Origin: UBA9655 sp963704475 | GTDB taxonomy: Bacteria; Pseudomonadota; Alphaproteobacteria; UBA9655 | Length of the DNA: 64,000 bases | Direction of reading: 5' to 3' | Assembly (NCBI GenBank): GCA_963704475.1 | Contig: OY969900.1 | Span: 496,001 to 560,000 of the forward strand | Shown: piece after piece, positions 7,758-17,173 of the stretch | How positions within the stretch are numbered: position 1 is the stretch's first letter | How the letters are laid out: every line of letters starts with the position of its first letter | The notes under the pieces: generated by a model | Seen by the model: the letters and a program-made list of their open reading frames with translations, nothing else | The model's database searches: none | What the model was told of the DNA's origin: nothing | Position numbers and translations under genes: made by a program

Positions 7758-8725
7758 AAGATGTTCTTTCAAAAGAGCCATACCGGTTTGAGTTTCATCA
7801 GGCCATCAAACTTTTAGAATATCTTCGCCCAGATGCTATCCCCTTTGGGGAAACGGTTAGTCCTTTTGAGGAAGTTGTTACTGTTAAATCTCGTATTTAT
7901 TTTGAATCGCTTTCAAGCGACATTTATTCTCTCCAAAATGCAACGTTTGACTCCTCAACCCCTCTTATTCTTAATGTAAATTTTATGGGTATCGCAGGAA
8001 TCCAAGGCCCCCTCCCCTTTCCTTACTCGGAGATGATTATTCAACGTATGCGAGGGGGGGATTCAAGTCTCAAGGATTTTTTGGATATTTTTAATCATCG
8101 TTTGATCTCAATCCTTCACAGAATTCGCAAACAATATTTAATTAGTTTAAGTGCTCAGTCTCCAGAAAAAATAGAAATCTCTCATGGAGTAAAAGCATTT
8201 TTGGGGCTAGGCCTTCCAGCAGTGCAGAATAGTCTTCATGTTCCTGATCGCAGTCTTTTAAATTATGCAGGCCTCTACTGGACAAACCCACGATCAAAAC
8301 AAGGGCTTACACGCATCTTAAACGCTTATTTTCATGCGCCATTTGCCGTTAAAAAGTGTACGGGTCGCTGGCGACGTCTGTCTAAGAATCAAGTAACGTG
8401 GCTTAAACGAGATGGAAGATGGCAAAAATTGGGACAGGGAGCTGTGTTAGGAACGCGCGCCTGGGACCAAGCAACTCATTTTTCTCTTCATCTGGGCCCC
8501 TTGACAATCGATCAACTTGATGCCTTTCTTCCGAATGGCAAGTTGTTTCCTCGCCTTCAAGATCTCACACGTCTTTATGTCGGCCCTGCTTTGGATTTTG
8601 GGATCCACTATCATGTTGAAAAACCACCCTCAACGTACTTGTCTCAAAAGAGTTATTTGGGATGGCGCTCATGGCTTGGGAAATCTCTTGAGTCAGGAGA
8701 TAATGTGAGGGTTTCTAAAGGATAA
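7712..8725 (+). CDS. tssG: Type VI secretion baseplate subunit TssG
   Basis: TssG (ImpH/VasB) pairs with TssF in the baseplate wedge. The 337-residue frame shows the family marks: EPYRFEFHQAIKLLEYLRPD near the N-terminus, NFMGIAGIQGPLPFPYSEMI, FLDIFNHRLISILHRI and LGPLTIDQLDAFLPNG. The first start is TTG at 7712, with ATG at 7721 three codons in; both lie inside tssF (37-46 base overlap), so translation is coupled. The gene ends 11 bases before the convergent putA. The pair looks intact. Confidence 0.92.
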   Translation: METMARTNRKSTLTIKDVLSKEPYRFEFHQAIKLLEYLRPDAIPFGETVSPFEEVVTVKSRIYFESLSSDIYSLQNATFDSSTPLILNVNFMGIAGIQGPLPFPYSEMIIQRMRGGDSSLKDFLDIFNHRLISILHRIRKQYLISLSAQSPEKIEISHGVKAFLGLGLPAVQNSLHVPDRSLLNYAGLYWTNPRSKQGLTRILNAYFHAPFAVKKCTGRWRRLSKNQVTWLKRDGRWQKLGQGAVLGTRAWDQATHFSLHLGPLTIDQLDAFLPNGKLFPRLQDLTRLYVGPALDFGIHYHVEKPPSTYLSQKSYLGWRSWLGKSLESGDNVRVSKG

Positions 8726-8736
8726 GACGTCCTCCC

Positions 8737-11724
8737 TCACTCCTCCAAATTTAACAACGCCACATTACCGCCGCTTGCAGTGATATTATAGGAAAATGTT
8801 CGCTCCACCGCAAAACGAGGAAGGTAATAGGGGCCTCCTGCTTTGGGACCTGTGCCTGAAAGACCTTCTCCTCCGAAGGGTTGGACGCCCACAACTGCCC
8901 CAATCATATTACGGTTAACATAGAGATTACCCACATGGCTCATATTCCGCACCTTTTGGATGGTTGATTCAATACGGGTTTGAAGTCCCATCGTTAGACC
9001 ATAGCCACTTTGAGTGATAGAGTGAACGACAGAGTCCAACTCTTGCGCCTTAAAAGAGGCTACGTGCAGAACGGGACCAAAAACCTCGCGTTTAATATCT
9101 TCTATCCCGTTCACTTCAATCAGGGTTGGCGCTACAAAGGTTCCATTAAGATCAGGAAGAGGGGTACGAGCGAGCGGTGTAAGAGCTGCAATGTAGGCCT
9201 CAATCTCATCACGAGCTTTTTTATCAATCACCGGCCCTACATCCGTTGAAAGCCATTCAGGATCTCCAACTTCTAGAGCTTCCATAGCTTCTTTAAGCAT
9301 CTGTACAGTTTGAGAATAAATATCTTTTTGAATAAATAGGATTCGTAAGCAAGAGCACCGTTGACCTGCGCTTTGAAAGGCAGAGGCAATGACGTCATCT
9401 ACAACTTGCTCGATCAAGGAAGATGAATCCACAATCATAGCATTGAGGCCCCCCGTTTCTGCGATAAGGGGTTTAATAGGGCCATTACTCTCGATCAGCA
9501 TTTTTTGAATGTGCTGTGCCGTGGCTGTTGAGCCTGTAAAAACAACGCCACTTGTTCTTGGATCAGCCACAAGGGGCGTTCCCAAGACACTGCCTTGCCC
9601 TGGAAGAAAATGAAGAACTTCTTGAGGAACCCCTGCGTCGAATAATGCTTGAACCGCATATTTTGCAATCAGGGGTGTTTGAGAGGCAGGTTTTGCAATA
9701 ACCGCATTTCCTGCTACAAGCGCCGCCACAACTTGGCCCATAAAAATGGCAAGGGGAAAGTTCCAGGGACTAATGCACACAAAAATACCGCGCCCTCTCA
9801 GGGTTAATTCATTTCTCTCTCCCGTGGGACCAGGTAAAATTTGAGGAGAGCCAAAATGTTTAAGAGACTCAACAGCATAGTACCTGCAAAAATCAACTGC
9901 TTCCCGGAGCTCTGCGATGGCGTCAGGAAGCGTTTTTTTTCCTTCTTTGATCAAAAGAGTTAAGAAGAGATCTTTGCGATCTTCTAAAAGGCTGCCGGCT
10001 TTAGTTAAAATATCCGCACGCTTTTGAGCGGGCGTTAGATCCCAAGCTTGCCAGTGGGCTGATGCGATTTGAAATCCTTTTTCCAAGTCTTCTAATGTGG
10101 ATTCTGCCACAGCCTCTGAGATGTTTATAGAGTCAAGACCCTCCTTTAAAGCTGCAATCGTTGGTCGATCACTTAAATCATACCCTTGAGAATTCAATCG
10201 TTCTTTTCCATACAAATCTTTTGGCACAGGAATCTGAGGATGACGACCAGGCGCATGAGCTTCAAAAAAAGCTAAAGGATCCCCCACGACATTTTCAGGG
10301 CTGAGGGATGAGTCATAAATTTTATGGACAAACGAAGAGTTTGCCCCATTTTCGAGCAGACGCCGCACAAGATAGGGAAGCAATTCCTGGTCAACTCCTA
10401 CGGGCGCATAGACACGACAAGCGATAGAATGTGTTGCTTTTACCGCTCTATACAGTTCTTCCCCCATTCCCTGTAGCCGTTGAAATTCAATGTCCTTTCG
10501 TTTTTTTGCCATATCAAGAAGAGTGGCTATAGTATAAGCGTTATGGGTGGCAAACTGAGGGTAGAGGAGTCCTTCTGCTTTTAAAAGCTGCTGAGCACAA
10601 GCTAAATAAGAAAGATCTGTTGTCGCTTTACGGGTAAACACAGGATAATCACGGTATCCTCCTACTTGGGCAACTTTAATTTCCGTATCCCAATAAGCGC
10701 CTTTTACAAGGCGAATCATGAGGGGACGCCCTGTTGTGCGGGCCAGATTCTTTGCCCACGCAATAACACCTGGGGCTTTCTTTTGATACGCTTGAACCGC
10801 AAGTCCAAAACCGTCCCAGCCTTTTAGCTCATCTGTTTGAGCAATCGCTTTACTCAAATCGAGAGACAGCTCAAGGCGGGCAGCCTCTTCCGCATCAAAT
10901 GTCACGGCAACGCCTGCATTTCGTGCTAAAACACAAAGCTCTATCAACTGAGGCAAAAGCTCATTCATAATTTGACGACGATGAGAGAAAGTATAATGGG
11001 GGTGAAGAGCAGAAAGTTTAATAGAAATACTATCTCTTTCAAAAGGAGATAGGTTTGTATCCTTTTTCTTTCCTAAGGTTTCAATAGCATGACGATAGGA
11101 CTCCAGATAGATCTTTGCAGCGGGAAACGTTCTGGCTCCTTCGCCAAGCATATCAAAGGAAAATCTGTCTTGAGGTGTTTTTAAACGTCGCTTGTAGGCG
11201 TCTTCTATTGTCTGTCCTAAAATAAATTCTTTCGCCAAAAGACCCATAAAAATTTTAAAAGCCTTCAGGCTAAGAGGCCGCGTAATTTTTCCCCACGATT
11301 GATTTTCTAAAAAGTTAAAAAAATCAAGGCCCGTCTTTGAAAACTCAAGCATGAGACCACTTGATTTTAGTCTATTGCGCCACCTGTGACTGGAAATCTT
11401 ATCTTTCAAAAGAAGATGGGCTGTATACGAATCAGGAATCCGAAGGAAAGCTTCAGAAAGTGCCATCAAAGATCTCCCCTCCAGGCAATTGAGAGGAAAA
11501 GCTTGTAGAAACTGTTGGATATTAAATGTAGAAAGCGGCATGTTTCGGACCGCCTTAATCCAAGTTTCCGCTTGTTGAGCTATAGAGGAGCGTTCAGTTT
11601 GATAAGCAGATAGTTGCTTAAGCATCCCCTCGATCAGAGTTTTTTCATCTTGAGTAGATAGTTCTTCAAGAAGAGAGTAGCTGGGTAAGGTATCTTGGTA
11701 AAGCATAGGGATTTCCTGTTTCAT
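8737..11724 (-). CDS. putA: Bifunctional proline dehydrogenase / P5C dehydrogenase PutA
   Basis: Oxidises proline to glutamate in two steps, feeding electrons to quinone through FAD and reducing NAD. Of 995 residues, roughly 180-490 form the FAD-binding PRODH barrel (AVTFDAEEAARLELSLDL, RLVKGAYWDTEIK, ending with RRLLENGANSSF) and 520-980 the aldehyde dehydrogenase (PWNFPLAIFMGQ, ETGGLNAMIVD, catalytic Cys in GQRCSCL). The length fits the short class without the DNA-binding ribbon-helix-helix of enteric PutA, so it should not be a transcriptional repressor. Proline catabolism suits a symbiont living on host amino acids. Convergent with tssG; ribokinase lies upstream. Confidence 0.95.
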   Translation of the reverse strand: MKQEIPMLYQDTLPSYSLLEELSTQDEKTLIEGMLKQLSAYQTERSSIAQQAETWIKAVRNMPLSTFNIQQFLQAFPLNCLEGRSLMALSEAFLRIPDSYTAHLLLKDKISSHRWRNRLKSSGLMLEFSKTGLDFFNFLENQSWGKITRPLSLKAFKIFMGLLAKEFILGQTIEDAYKRRLKTPQDRFSFDMLGEGARTFPAAKIYLESYRHAIETLGKKKDTNLSPFERDSISIKLSALHPHYTFSHRRQIMNELLPQLIELCVLARNAGVAVTFDAEEAARLELSLDLSKAIAQTDELKGWDGFGLAVQAYQKKAPGVIAWAKNLARTTGRPLMIRLVKGAYWDTEIKVAQVGGYRDYPVFTRKATTDLSYLACAQQLLKAEGLLYPQFATHNAYTIATLLDMAKKRKDIEFQRLQGMGEELYRAVKATHSIACRVYAPVGVDQELLPYLVRRLLENGANSSFVHKIYDSSLSPENVVGDPLAFFEAHAPGRHPQIPVPKDLYGKERLNSQGYDLSDRPTIAALKEGLDSINISEAVAESTLEDLEKGFQIASAHWQAWDLTPAQKRADILTKAGSLLEDRKDLFLTLLIKEGKKTLPDAIAELREAVDFCRYYAVESLKHFGSPQILPGPTGERNELTLRGRGIFVCISPWNFPLAIFMGQVVAALVAGNAVIAKPASQTPLIAKYAVQALFDAGVPQEVLHFLPGQGSVLGTPLVADPRTSGVVFTGSTATAQHIQKMLIESNGPIKPLIAETGGLNAMIVDSSSLIEQVVDDVIASAFQSAGQRCSCLRILFIQKDIYSQTVQMLKEAMEALEVGDPEWLSTDVGPVIDKKARDEIEAYIAALTPLARTPLPDLNGTFVAPTLIEVNGIEDIKREVFGPVLHVASFKAQELDSVVHSITQSGYGLTMGLQTRIESTIQKVRNMSHVGNLYVNRNMIGAVVGVQPFGGEGLSGTGPKAGGPYYLPRFAVERTFSYNITASGGNVALLNLEE

Positions 11725-11779
11725 ATCCTTCAGGTTATACTATATTCCTTGATTAGTTTAAGAAATGTTAATAGCTTTC

Positions 11780-12706
11780 TCACGCAATTTGGCGAGGAAG
11801 AGGGATTCTTTTCAAGTTTTTATCAATTTGAAGGTTTGAAGGAAGACTGGACAGTGTGCCGTGGGTTAAACAGGCCAATCCACTGGCGACGGAGGCATGT
11901 TGAAGAGAAAGCGGAAATGGCATTTCTTTATCTAAACAGGCCGCCAACACCCCAACAAAAGCGTCCCCAGCTGCTGTTGTATCTATGGCCTCAATGTCCA
12001 TCGCCTTGACTTCCCATGTTCCCTTAGGGGAACAAGCGATCGCTCCCTCTTTTCCTAAGGTGACGACACATGTAATCCCAAATTTTGCCGCAACACGTCG
12101 CGCCGCAACTGCCGGAGAGATGACATCAAACCCCAAATGTAAAGAAAGAAGAGTCGCCTCAACCTGATTCAGAATTAAAATATCTAGACTTTTCAAGATG
12201 TCATGAGGAACATTTTGAGCAGGTGCCAAATTTAAAAAGATACGAGCTCCGAGTTTTTTAGCGCGTCTAATAAGCTTCCAATTCTCTTCAACGGGCGTTT
12301 CCATTTGAAGAAGAAGGGTTGTGTCTTTAGAGAAGAGATGATCAGGAATATCATCTGCTCGAGCCTGGAGATTGGCTCCACTTGCAACGATAATCGTATT
12401 TTCACCTCGTGGGTCAACACAAACTGTTGCACATCCTGTGGATATTCCCTCACAGGATGTAACACCCATTAAATCTATGGTTGATTCTTGTACTGATTTT
12501 AGAAGAAGGGCCCCAAACGTATCATCCCCCAGTTTGCCAAAAAGTTTTACAGCAGAATTTGTTTTTGCGGCAGCAACAGCTTGGTTGGCTCCTTTGCCTC
12601 CTGCCACCATTTGATAACTTGGACAAAGAACCGTTTCTCCAGGCTGGGGTATTTTTCCAACCCGCATCACCATGTCAACATTGAGAGATCCAAAAACAAT
12701 GATCAT
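11780..12706 (-). CDS. rbsK: Ribokinase (PfkB family)
   Basis: Phosphorylates D-ribose to ribose 5-phosphate. 308 residues with the PfkB signatures GGKGANQAVAAAK near residue 40 and DTTAAGDAFVGVLAA near 250, where the Asp is the catalytic base and GAGD-type residues form the anion hole. The N-terminal FGSLNVDMV and NLAPAQ are ribokinase-like rather than fructokinase-like. It is upstream of putA on the same strand with 55 bases between. No ribose transporter is seen, so it may serve nucleoside salvage. Exact sugar specificity cannot be fixed from sequence alone. Confidence 0.85.
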   Translation of the reverse strand: MIIVFGSLNVDMVMRVGKIPQPGETVLCPSYQMVAGGKGANQAVAAAKTNSAVKLFGKLGDDTFGALLLKSVQESTIDLMGVTSCEGISTGCATVCVDPRGENTIIVASGANLQARADDIPDHLFSKDTTLLLQMETPVEENWKLIRRAKKLGARIFLNLAPAQNVPHDILKSLDILILNQVEATLLSLHLGFDVISPAVAARRVAAKFGITCVVTLGKEGAIACSPKGTWEVKAMDIEAIDTTAAGDAFVGVLAACLDKEMPFPLSLQHASVASGLACLTHGTLSSLPSNLQIDKNLKRIPLPRQIA

Positions 12707-12780
12707 AGGCTTTTTTACCTGTTATAATACTGATGTGTGACGTATAAATTAATCTGCGTCATGCAGCAAGTACGTCTTAT

Positions 12781-12846
12781 TGTCATTCTGAACTTGTTTC
12801 AGGAACCCATAACAAATGAGATCCCGAAATGAATTCGGGGTGACAA
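12781..12846. repeat. Dispersed palindromic repeat, family D copy 1
   Basis: TGTCATTCTGAACTTGTTTC to GGGGTGACA; the two halves are each imperfect palindromes (CTGAACTTGTTTCAG, ATCCCGAAATGAATTCGGGG). A close copy is at 63665-63727 and a shortened one at 31301-31330. Intergenic between rbsK and the carboxypeptidase gene. Confidence 0.75.
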
Positions 12847-12934
12847 TCAACCTTTTTCGCAATTTCCTCTAGACAAAAGAAGAGCTATCATGGTGATATG
12901 GCTAAAGTTATCATAAAATTTGAATAGGTATCGG

Positions 12935-13999
12935 ATGAAAATTCTAAAAAAAGTCACCCTCAATATTTTGGCCATTTGGCTTCTTTCTTGTATTTTTATT
13001 AACTCTTACGCCCAGGCTCGAAAAAATGGAGCCATTGTTATCTGTGCTGAAACAGGAAAAGTTCATTCCGAGGTTAATGCGGATACCATCATTCCTCCTG
13101 CCTCCCTTACAAAAATGATGACTCTATATTTAACATTTCATGCCTTACGAACTAAAAAACTTACCTTAGATCAAAAGCTCCCTGTCTCACACTATGCATC
13201 CATTCAACAACCTTGTAAGTTATGGCTGAAGAAAGGAACTTTTATCACCGTTCGTGATGCCATCTTAGGGATGGTAACAAAATCTGCAAATGATGCATCT
13301 GTTGCAGTAGCTGAAACCTTAGGAAATGGGTCTGAAGAACTCTTCGCTAAAGCTATGACTCAACAAGCTCGTAAATTAGGAATGACAAACACAGTGTTTG
13401 CAAATGCGTCAGGCCTTCCACATAAGAAGCAAATAACTACGGCTCGAGACATGGCGACTCTCTCTCGGGCTCTCTACAAACATTTTCCAGAATATTTTAG
13501 ATTCTTTAACACCCCACACTTTGCTTACAAAGGAAACGTGCATAAAAACCACAACCACCTCCTAGGGAAAGTGGAAGGAGTAGATGGGATAAAAACAGGA
13601 CTTACAAATGCTTCCGGCTTTTGTCTGAGTGCCTCTATGATCCGTGATGGACGCAGAATTATTGCTGTTGTTTTAGGAGGAGCAACACGCCACGAACGGG
13701 ACAAAAGGGTGACCCATTTGCTTGAAACCACCCACGCGCGACTTACAGGACGTTCGAATCCTCAAAGAGAAGGAAAATATGCCTCGGTTGGAGAGTTGAT
13801 CCATACTTTAAGTCCAAAAACTCAAACGAGATCCTCCACAAAAAAGATAAAGCAAGCCCGTTATTTACCACAAGAAGGAAAGCCGAAAGTGCTTAAAACA
13901 CAATATGAGTCCTTAGATGACTTATTCAACGTTGCTATTGAGCCCTCTTCTTCTTTCAAGTCAACAAACAAAAAGAAAAGACAACCAAAATCTCATTAG
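12935..13999 (+). CDS. D-alanyl-D-alanine carboxypeptidase (peptidase S11, DacF-like)
   Basis: Periplasmic low-molecular-weight PBP trimming the stem pentapeptide of peptidoglycan. From the ATG at 12935 (354 residues; an in-frame TTG at 12920 is less likely) there is a signal peptide to about residue 27, then the three active-site motifs: SLTK with Ser57/Lys60, SAN at 117-119 and KTG at 220-222. The usual PBP5 C-terminal beta domain and amphipathic membrane anchor are absent and replaced by a basic low-complexity tail (SSTKKIKQARYL... to KKKRQPKSH). Intact catalytic set implies an active enzyme and a peptidoglycan-containing envelope. Confidence 0.92.
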   Translation: MKILKKVTLNILAIWLLSCIFINSYAQARKNGAIVICAETGKVHSEVNADTIIPPASLTKMMTLYLTFHALRTKKLTLDQKLPVSHYASIQQPCKLWLKKGTFITVRDAILGMVTKSANDASVAVAETLGNGSEELFAKAMTQQARKLGMTNTVFANASGLPHKKQITTARDMATLSRALYKHFPEYFRFFNTPHFAYKGNVHKNHNHLLGKVEGVDGIKTGLTNASGFCLSASMIRDGRRIIAVVLGGATRHERDKRVTHLLETTHARLTGRSNPQREGKYASVGELIHTLSPKTQTRSSTKKIKQARYLPQEGKPKVLKTQYESLDDLFNVAIEPSSSFKSTNKKKRQPKSH

Positions 14000-14054
14000 T
14001 ATATCCATTGATATACATATTGGAGTTGACCGAATTTTGTCTTGGAGGAAAAGA

Positions 14055-14131
14055 CGCAGAGAGATGGGTTTGGGTCAAGGTCTTTGAGCCGCTGGAGGCG
14101 GCGTGCCTTGAGCCGAAGACAGCTCTCTGCG
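14055..14131. terminator. Long three-tier hairpin between convergent genes
   Basis: Nested perfect stems: CGCAGAGAG (14055-14063) with CTCTCTGCG (14123-14131); TCAAGG (14075-14080) with CCTTGA (14106-14111); GCCGC (14088-14092) with GCGGC (14098-14102). It sits exactly between the 3' ends of the carboxypeptidase (+) and infC (-), so it may end both transcripts, although it lacks U-runs. No second copy was noticed here. Confidence 0.5.
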
Positions 14132-14170
14132 AGAATAATCCATAAGGTAAAGATTCGATCAGTCTCTTTT

Positions 14171-14713
14171 TTACTTAACAGGCCCCATCACCATAATCAT
14201 CCGTTTTCCTTCAAGTTTTGGAAACTGTTCAACTTTTGCGATATCTTCTAAGGTATCTCTGACTCGATTAAGAACTTCGGTTCCTAATTCTTGGTGAGAC
14301 AATTCTCGGCCGCGAAAACGGAGCGTTACTTTTAGTTTGTCCCCTTCCTCGATAAATTTGCGCGCACTACGCATCTTAACGTCAAAGTCATGCTTATCAA
14401 TGCCAGGACGGAGTTGAATTTCTTTTATTTCAATGACTTTTTGTTTTTTGCGAATTTCAGCCCGGCGCTTTTGCTCTTCAAACTTATACTTGCCGTAATC
14501 TAAGATTTTGCAGACAGGCGGCTCAGCATTCGGAGAGACTTCAACGAGATCAAGCCCTGCTTTGTAGGCCCGCTCTAAAGCTTCTTTCTGAGATACAACA
14601 CCAGCCATTTCTCCATTTTCATCCACAAGACGAACGGTACTTGAGGAAATTTTTTCATTGACGCGCGGTCCGTCTGTTGCAGACCCTTTGTCTTCTCTCA
14701 TGATTTTAGATAT
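14171..14713 (-). CDS. infC: Translation initiation factor IF-3 (probable AUA start)
   Basis: IF-3 prevents premature subunit joining and checks the initiation codon. The N-domain (VRLVDENGEMAGVV, AGLDLVEVSP, PPVCKILDYGKYKFEEQK) and C-domain (IQLRPGIDKHDFDVKM, FRGRELSHQELG, GKRMIMVMGP) are both present. The first ATG is at 14701, but a good AGGAG (14726-14722) lies 20 bases from it and only 8 bases from an in-frame ATA at 14713-14711. infC genes often use rare start codons for autoregulation, so I place the start at ATA, adding four residues (M-S-K-I). Downstream of thrS, from which a repeat separates it. Confidence 0.9.
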   Translation of the reverse strand: MSKIMREDKGSATDGPRVNEKISSSTVRLVDENGEMAGVVSQKEALERAYKAGLDLVEVSPNAEPPVCKILDYGKYKFEEQKRRAEIRKKQKVIEIKEIQLRPGIDKHDFDVKMRSARKFIEEGDKLKVTLRFRGRELSHQELGTEVLNRVRDTLEDIAKVEQFPKLEGKRMIMVMGPVK

Positions 14714-14740
14714 GTACGTTTCTCCTTTTTATTGAGGGAA

Positions 14741-14910
14741 TTGCAAAATTCAACCAACCCTTGTCATCCTCAGGCTAGAAAAGGTTTGTTTTTCGAAGGA
14801 AACATTACCTTTTCTTGAACCGAGGATCTTGCTTCCTTTGAGAAGATCCTCGATGAAGAAGTTCTAGAATTTGCGTTGCAAATCAAGAGCTTCTAGCTCG
14901 AGGATGACAA
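14741..14910. repeat. MITE-like element, family A copy 1
   Basis: The core at 14761-14910 has 20-bp terminal inverted repeats: TTGTCATCCTCAGGCTAGAA at the left and, read inverted, TTGTCATCCTCGAGCTAGAA at the right (2 mismatches). Including 20 flanking bases from 14741 it matches 31126-31293 in inverted orientation over about 170 bases. It lies between thrS and infC, which are normally co-transcribed. It has no coding capacity, so it would need to be moved by a transposase elsewhere. Confidence 0.8.
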
Positions 14911-14936
14911 CCTGGGGGATAACTTTACAATTCCCT

Positions 14937-16859
14937 TTATTGATTTCTCTTATGTGGGGCTATTGCCTCAGTCCTTAGTTTATCAACTACTTGATTAAGT
15001 GCAAGGATTTCTTGAGCCTCCCCCCCTAATTTTCGCAACGCAACGGTTCCAGCTTCCTCTTCTCTTTTCCCAACAACGAGAATGTAGGGGATCTTTTGAA
15101 GACTTAACTCTCTGATTTTATAGTTAATTTTTTCGTTCCTCAGATCTGCCTCCACCCGTAAGCCTGCTGCTTTAAGCTGCTCTAAAACGCTTTGAGCGTA
15201 AGCGTTTCCTTCTTCCGTAATGGGTGTAACAACAGCCTGAATAGGGGCAACCCAGAGAGGAAATTTTCCGCCATAATGTTCGATAAAGATAGCAATAAAC
15301 CGTTCAAATGTGCCTAAAATGGCTCGATGGAGCATCACGGGCCGATGTTTTTTTCCATCTTCGCCGATATAAGATGCATCAAGCCTTTCGGGCAACACAA
15401 AATCAAGCTGTAATGTTCCACATTGCCACTCTCTCCCAATGGCATCTCTTAAAATAAACTCAAGCTTTGGACCATAAAAAGCACCTTCACCCGGATTTAA
15501 GGTATAACTAAGGCCTGATGCGCGTGCGCCAGCTTCAAGTTGGGCTTCCGCCTTATCCCATACCTCATCTTCTCCAGCACGCACAGCAGGGCGATCAGAA
15601 AACTTTACAATAATCTCTTCAAATCCGAGTTCTTGATATACATTCAGAAGAAGGAGGCAAAATTTTCTAGTTTCTTCTCCAATTTGACCCTCAGTGCAGA
15701 AAATGTGCCCATCGTCTTGGACGAAGCTGCGCACCCGGGTCAGCCCATGCAAAGCTCCAGAGGGTTCATTGCGCATACACGACCCAAATTCTGCCATACG
15801 CAAGGGTAAATCCCGATAACTCTTCATGTTGTGACGAAAGATTTGCACATGACAGGGGCAACTCATGGGTTTTAAGGCTAAAATTTTATTTTCATCCTCA
15901 ACCGTAAACATATGGTCTCGGAACTTTTCCCAGTGGCCAGACGTCTCCCATAAGGAGCGGTCAAGCAGTTGAGGTGTCTTCACTTCCACATAGCCTTCCG
16001 CCGCAACTTTCTCTCGGATATAGTTTTCTAAAAGCCGGTAGAGGGTCCAGCCGTGAGGATGCCAAAAAACACTCCCCACTGCTTCTTCTTGCATATGGAA
16101 AAGGTTCATTTCTTTGCCTAAACGACGATGATCACGTTTTTCTGCTTCTTCCAAGCGAAAAAGGTACGCCGCGAGGTCACGGTCAGTTGACCAAGCGGTC
16201 CCATACACCCGCTGGAGCATAGGATTCTTGTGATCCCCCCGCCAGTAGGCCCCTGCAAGCTTCATGAGTTTAAAGGCATGGCCGAGCTTTCCGGTTGAGG
16301 GAAGATGGGGGCCCCGACACAAATCGATAAAATTGCCTTGGCGATAAAGGGTCACGTCTTCCGTGCCAGGCAAATCCGCAATAATTTCTGCCTTAAAAAA
16401 TTCTCCAAGGTCTTTAAAAAATTGAATGGCTTTTGGCCGATCCCAGACTTCGCGAGTAAACGGCTCATCCCGGTTGACGATCTCATGCATCCGATCTTCA
16501 AGACGGGTTAAATCCTCAGGCGTAAAGGATTCCTCCCGATAGAGATCATAATAAAATCCATCCGTGATGGATGGGCCTATGGTAATTTGCGTTTCAGGGT
16601 AAAGCTCTTTGACGGCTTCTGCAAAGACATGAGCCGCATCGTGGCGCAGAATATCAAGACCCGCTTCAGAATCTCGCTTAATGATCTCAAGGGTCGCATC
16701 CTTTTCAAGAGGACGCGTTAAATCCCACAAAGAATCATCAACACGAACGGCAACTGCTTCTTTGGCCAAAGAAACGCTCAAGCTTTTTGCAACTTCCCAT
16801 CCCGTAATTCCTTTTGGAAATTGTCGACTGGCCCCATCGGGGAAACAAACCGTAATCAT
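14937..16859 (-). CDS. thrS: Threonyl-tRNA synthetase
   Basis: Charges tRNA-Thr. 640 residues from the ATG at 16859, which follows AAGGAAG; an upstream in-frame start at 16943 would add 28 unrelated residues. Domains in order: TGS, the editing/SAD domain (RHDAAHVFAEAV, with FYYDLY), class II catalytic core with motif 2 and the zinc-binding Cys (PMSCPCHVQIF) and motif 3 (LHRAILGTFERF), and the anticodon-binding domain (VVTPITEEG). All are intact. thrS followed by infC is the common bacterial order, here with a mobile repeat in the spacer. Confidence 0.97.
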   Translation of the reverse strand: MITVCFPDGASRQFPKGITGWEVAKSLSVSLAKEAVAVRVDDSLWDLTRPLEKDATLEIIKRDSEAGLDILRHDAAHVFAEAVKELYPETQITIGPSITDGFYYDLYREESFTPEDLTRLEDRMHEIVNRDEPFTREVWDRPKAIQFFKDLGEFFKAEIIADLPGTEDVTLYRQGNFIDLCRGPHLPSTGKLGHAFKLMKLAGAYWRGDHKNPMLQRVYGTAWSTDRDLAAYLFRLEEAEKRDHRRLGKEMNLFHMQEEAVGSVFWHPHGWTLYRLLENYIREKVAAEGYVEVKTPQLLDRSLWETSGHWEKFRDHMFTVEDENKILALKPMSCPCHVQIFRHNMKSYRDLPLRMAEFGSCMRNEPSGALHGLTRVRSFVQDDGHIFCTEGQIGEETRKFCLLLLNVYQELGFEEIIVKFSDRPAVRAGEDEVWDKAEAQLEAGARASGLSYTLNPGEGAFYGPKLEFILRDAIGREWQCGTLQLDFVLPERLDASYIGEDGKKHRPVMLHRAILGTFERFIAIFIEHYGGKFPLWVAPIQAVVTPITEEGNAYAQSVLEQLKAAGLRVEADLRNEKINYKIRELSLQKIPYILVVGKREEEAGTVALRKLGGEAQEILALNQVVDKLRTEAIAPHKRNQ

Positions 16860-16921
16860 GAATTCAATCTTCCTTTTATTTGAGAGATATACCCAATGAA
16901 CTTGAAAACACCGATTTACCA

Positions 16922-17092
16922 GTGTCATCCTAGACTTATACATCCTTCATTTTCAAAGAAAATGTTAGAATGTGTTGATCTGGGATCCATGGGCAACCGT
17001 TCTTACCTTAGCCTGTGGATCCCTGCTTCCGCAGGGATGACACCAGTGGGAAATCCCCAATCGAGTTCTTCAAGTATGATAAGTATAAACAT
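16922..17092. repeat. Dispersed repeat family B copy 1
   Basis: Core GTGTTGATCTGGGATCCATG preceded by GTCATCCTAGACTTATACAT and followed by a region ending ATGATAAGTATA. Aligns with 21870-22008 (same orientation) and 39594-39681 (inverted). Intergenic between the divergently placed thrS start and the RNase J 3' end. Confidence 0.75.
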
Positions 17093-17173
17093 ACAATTTT
17101 ACATTTATTATAGTACTAAATCCCTTAAGAGCTGTCAAATTTTCTAATTGCCCATATATTGAATGAGACTCCC

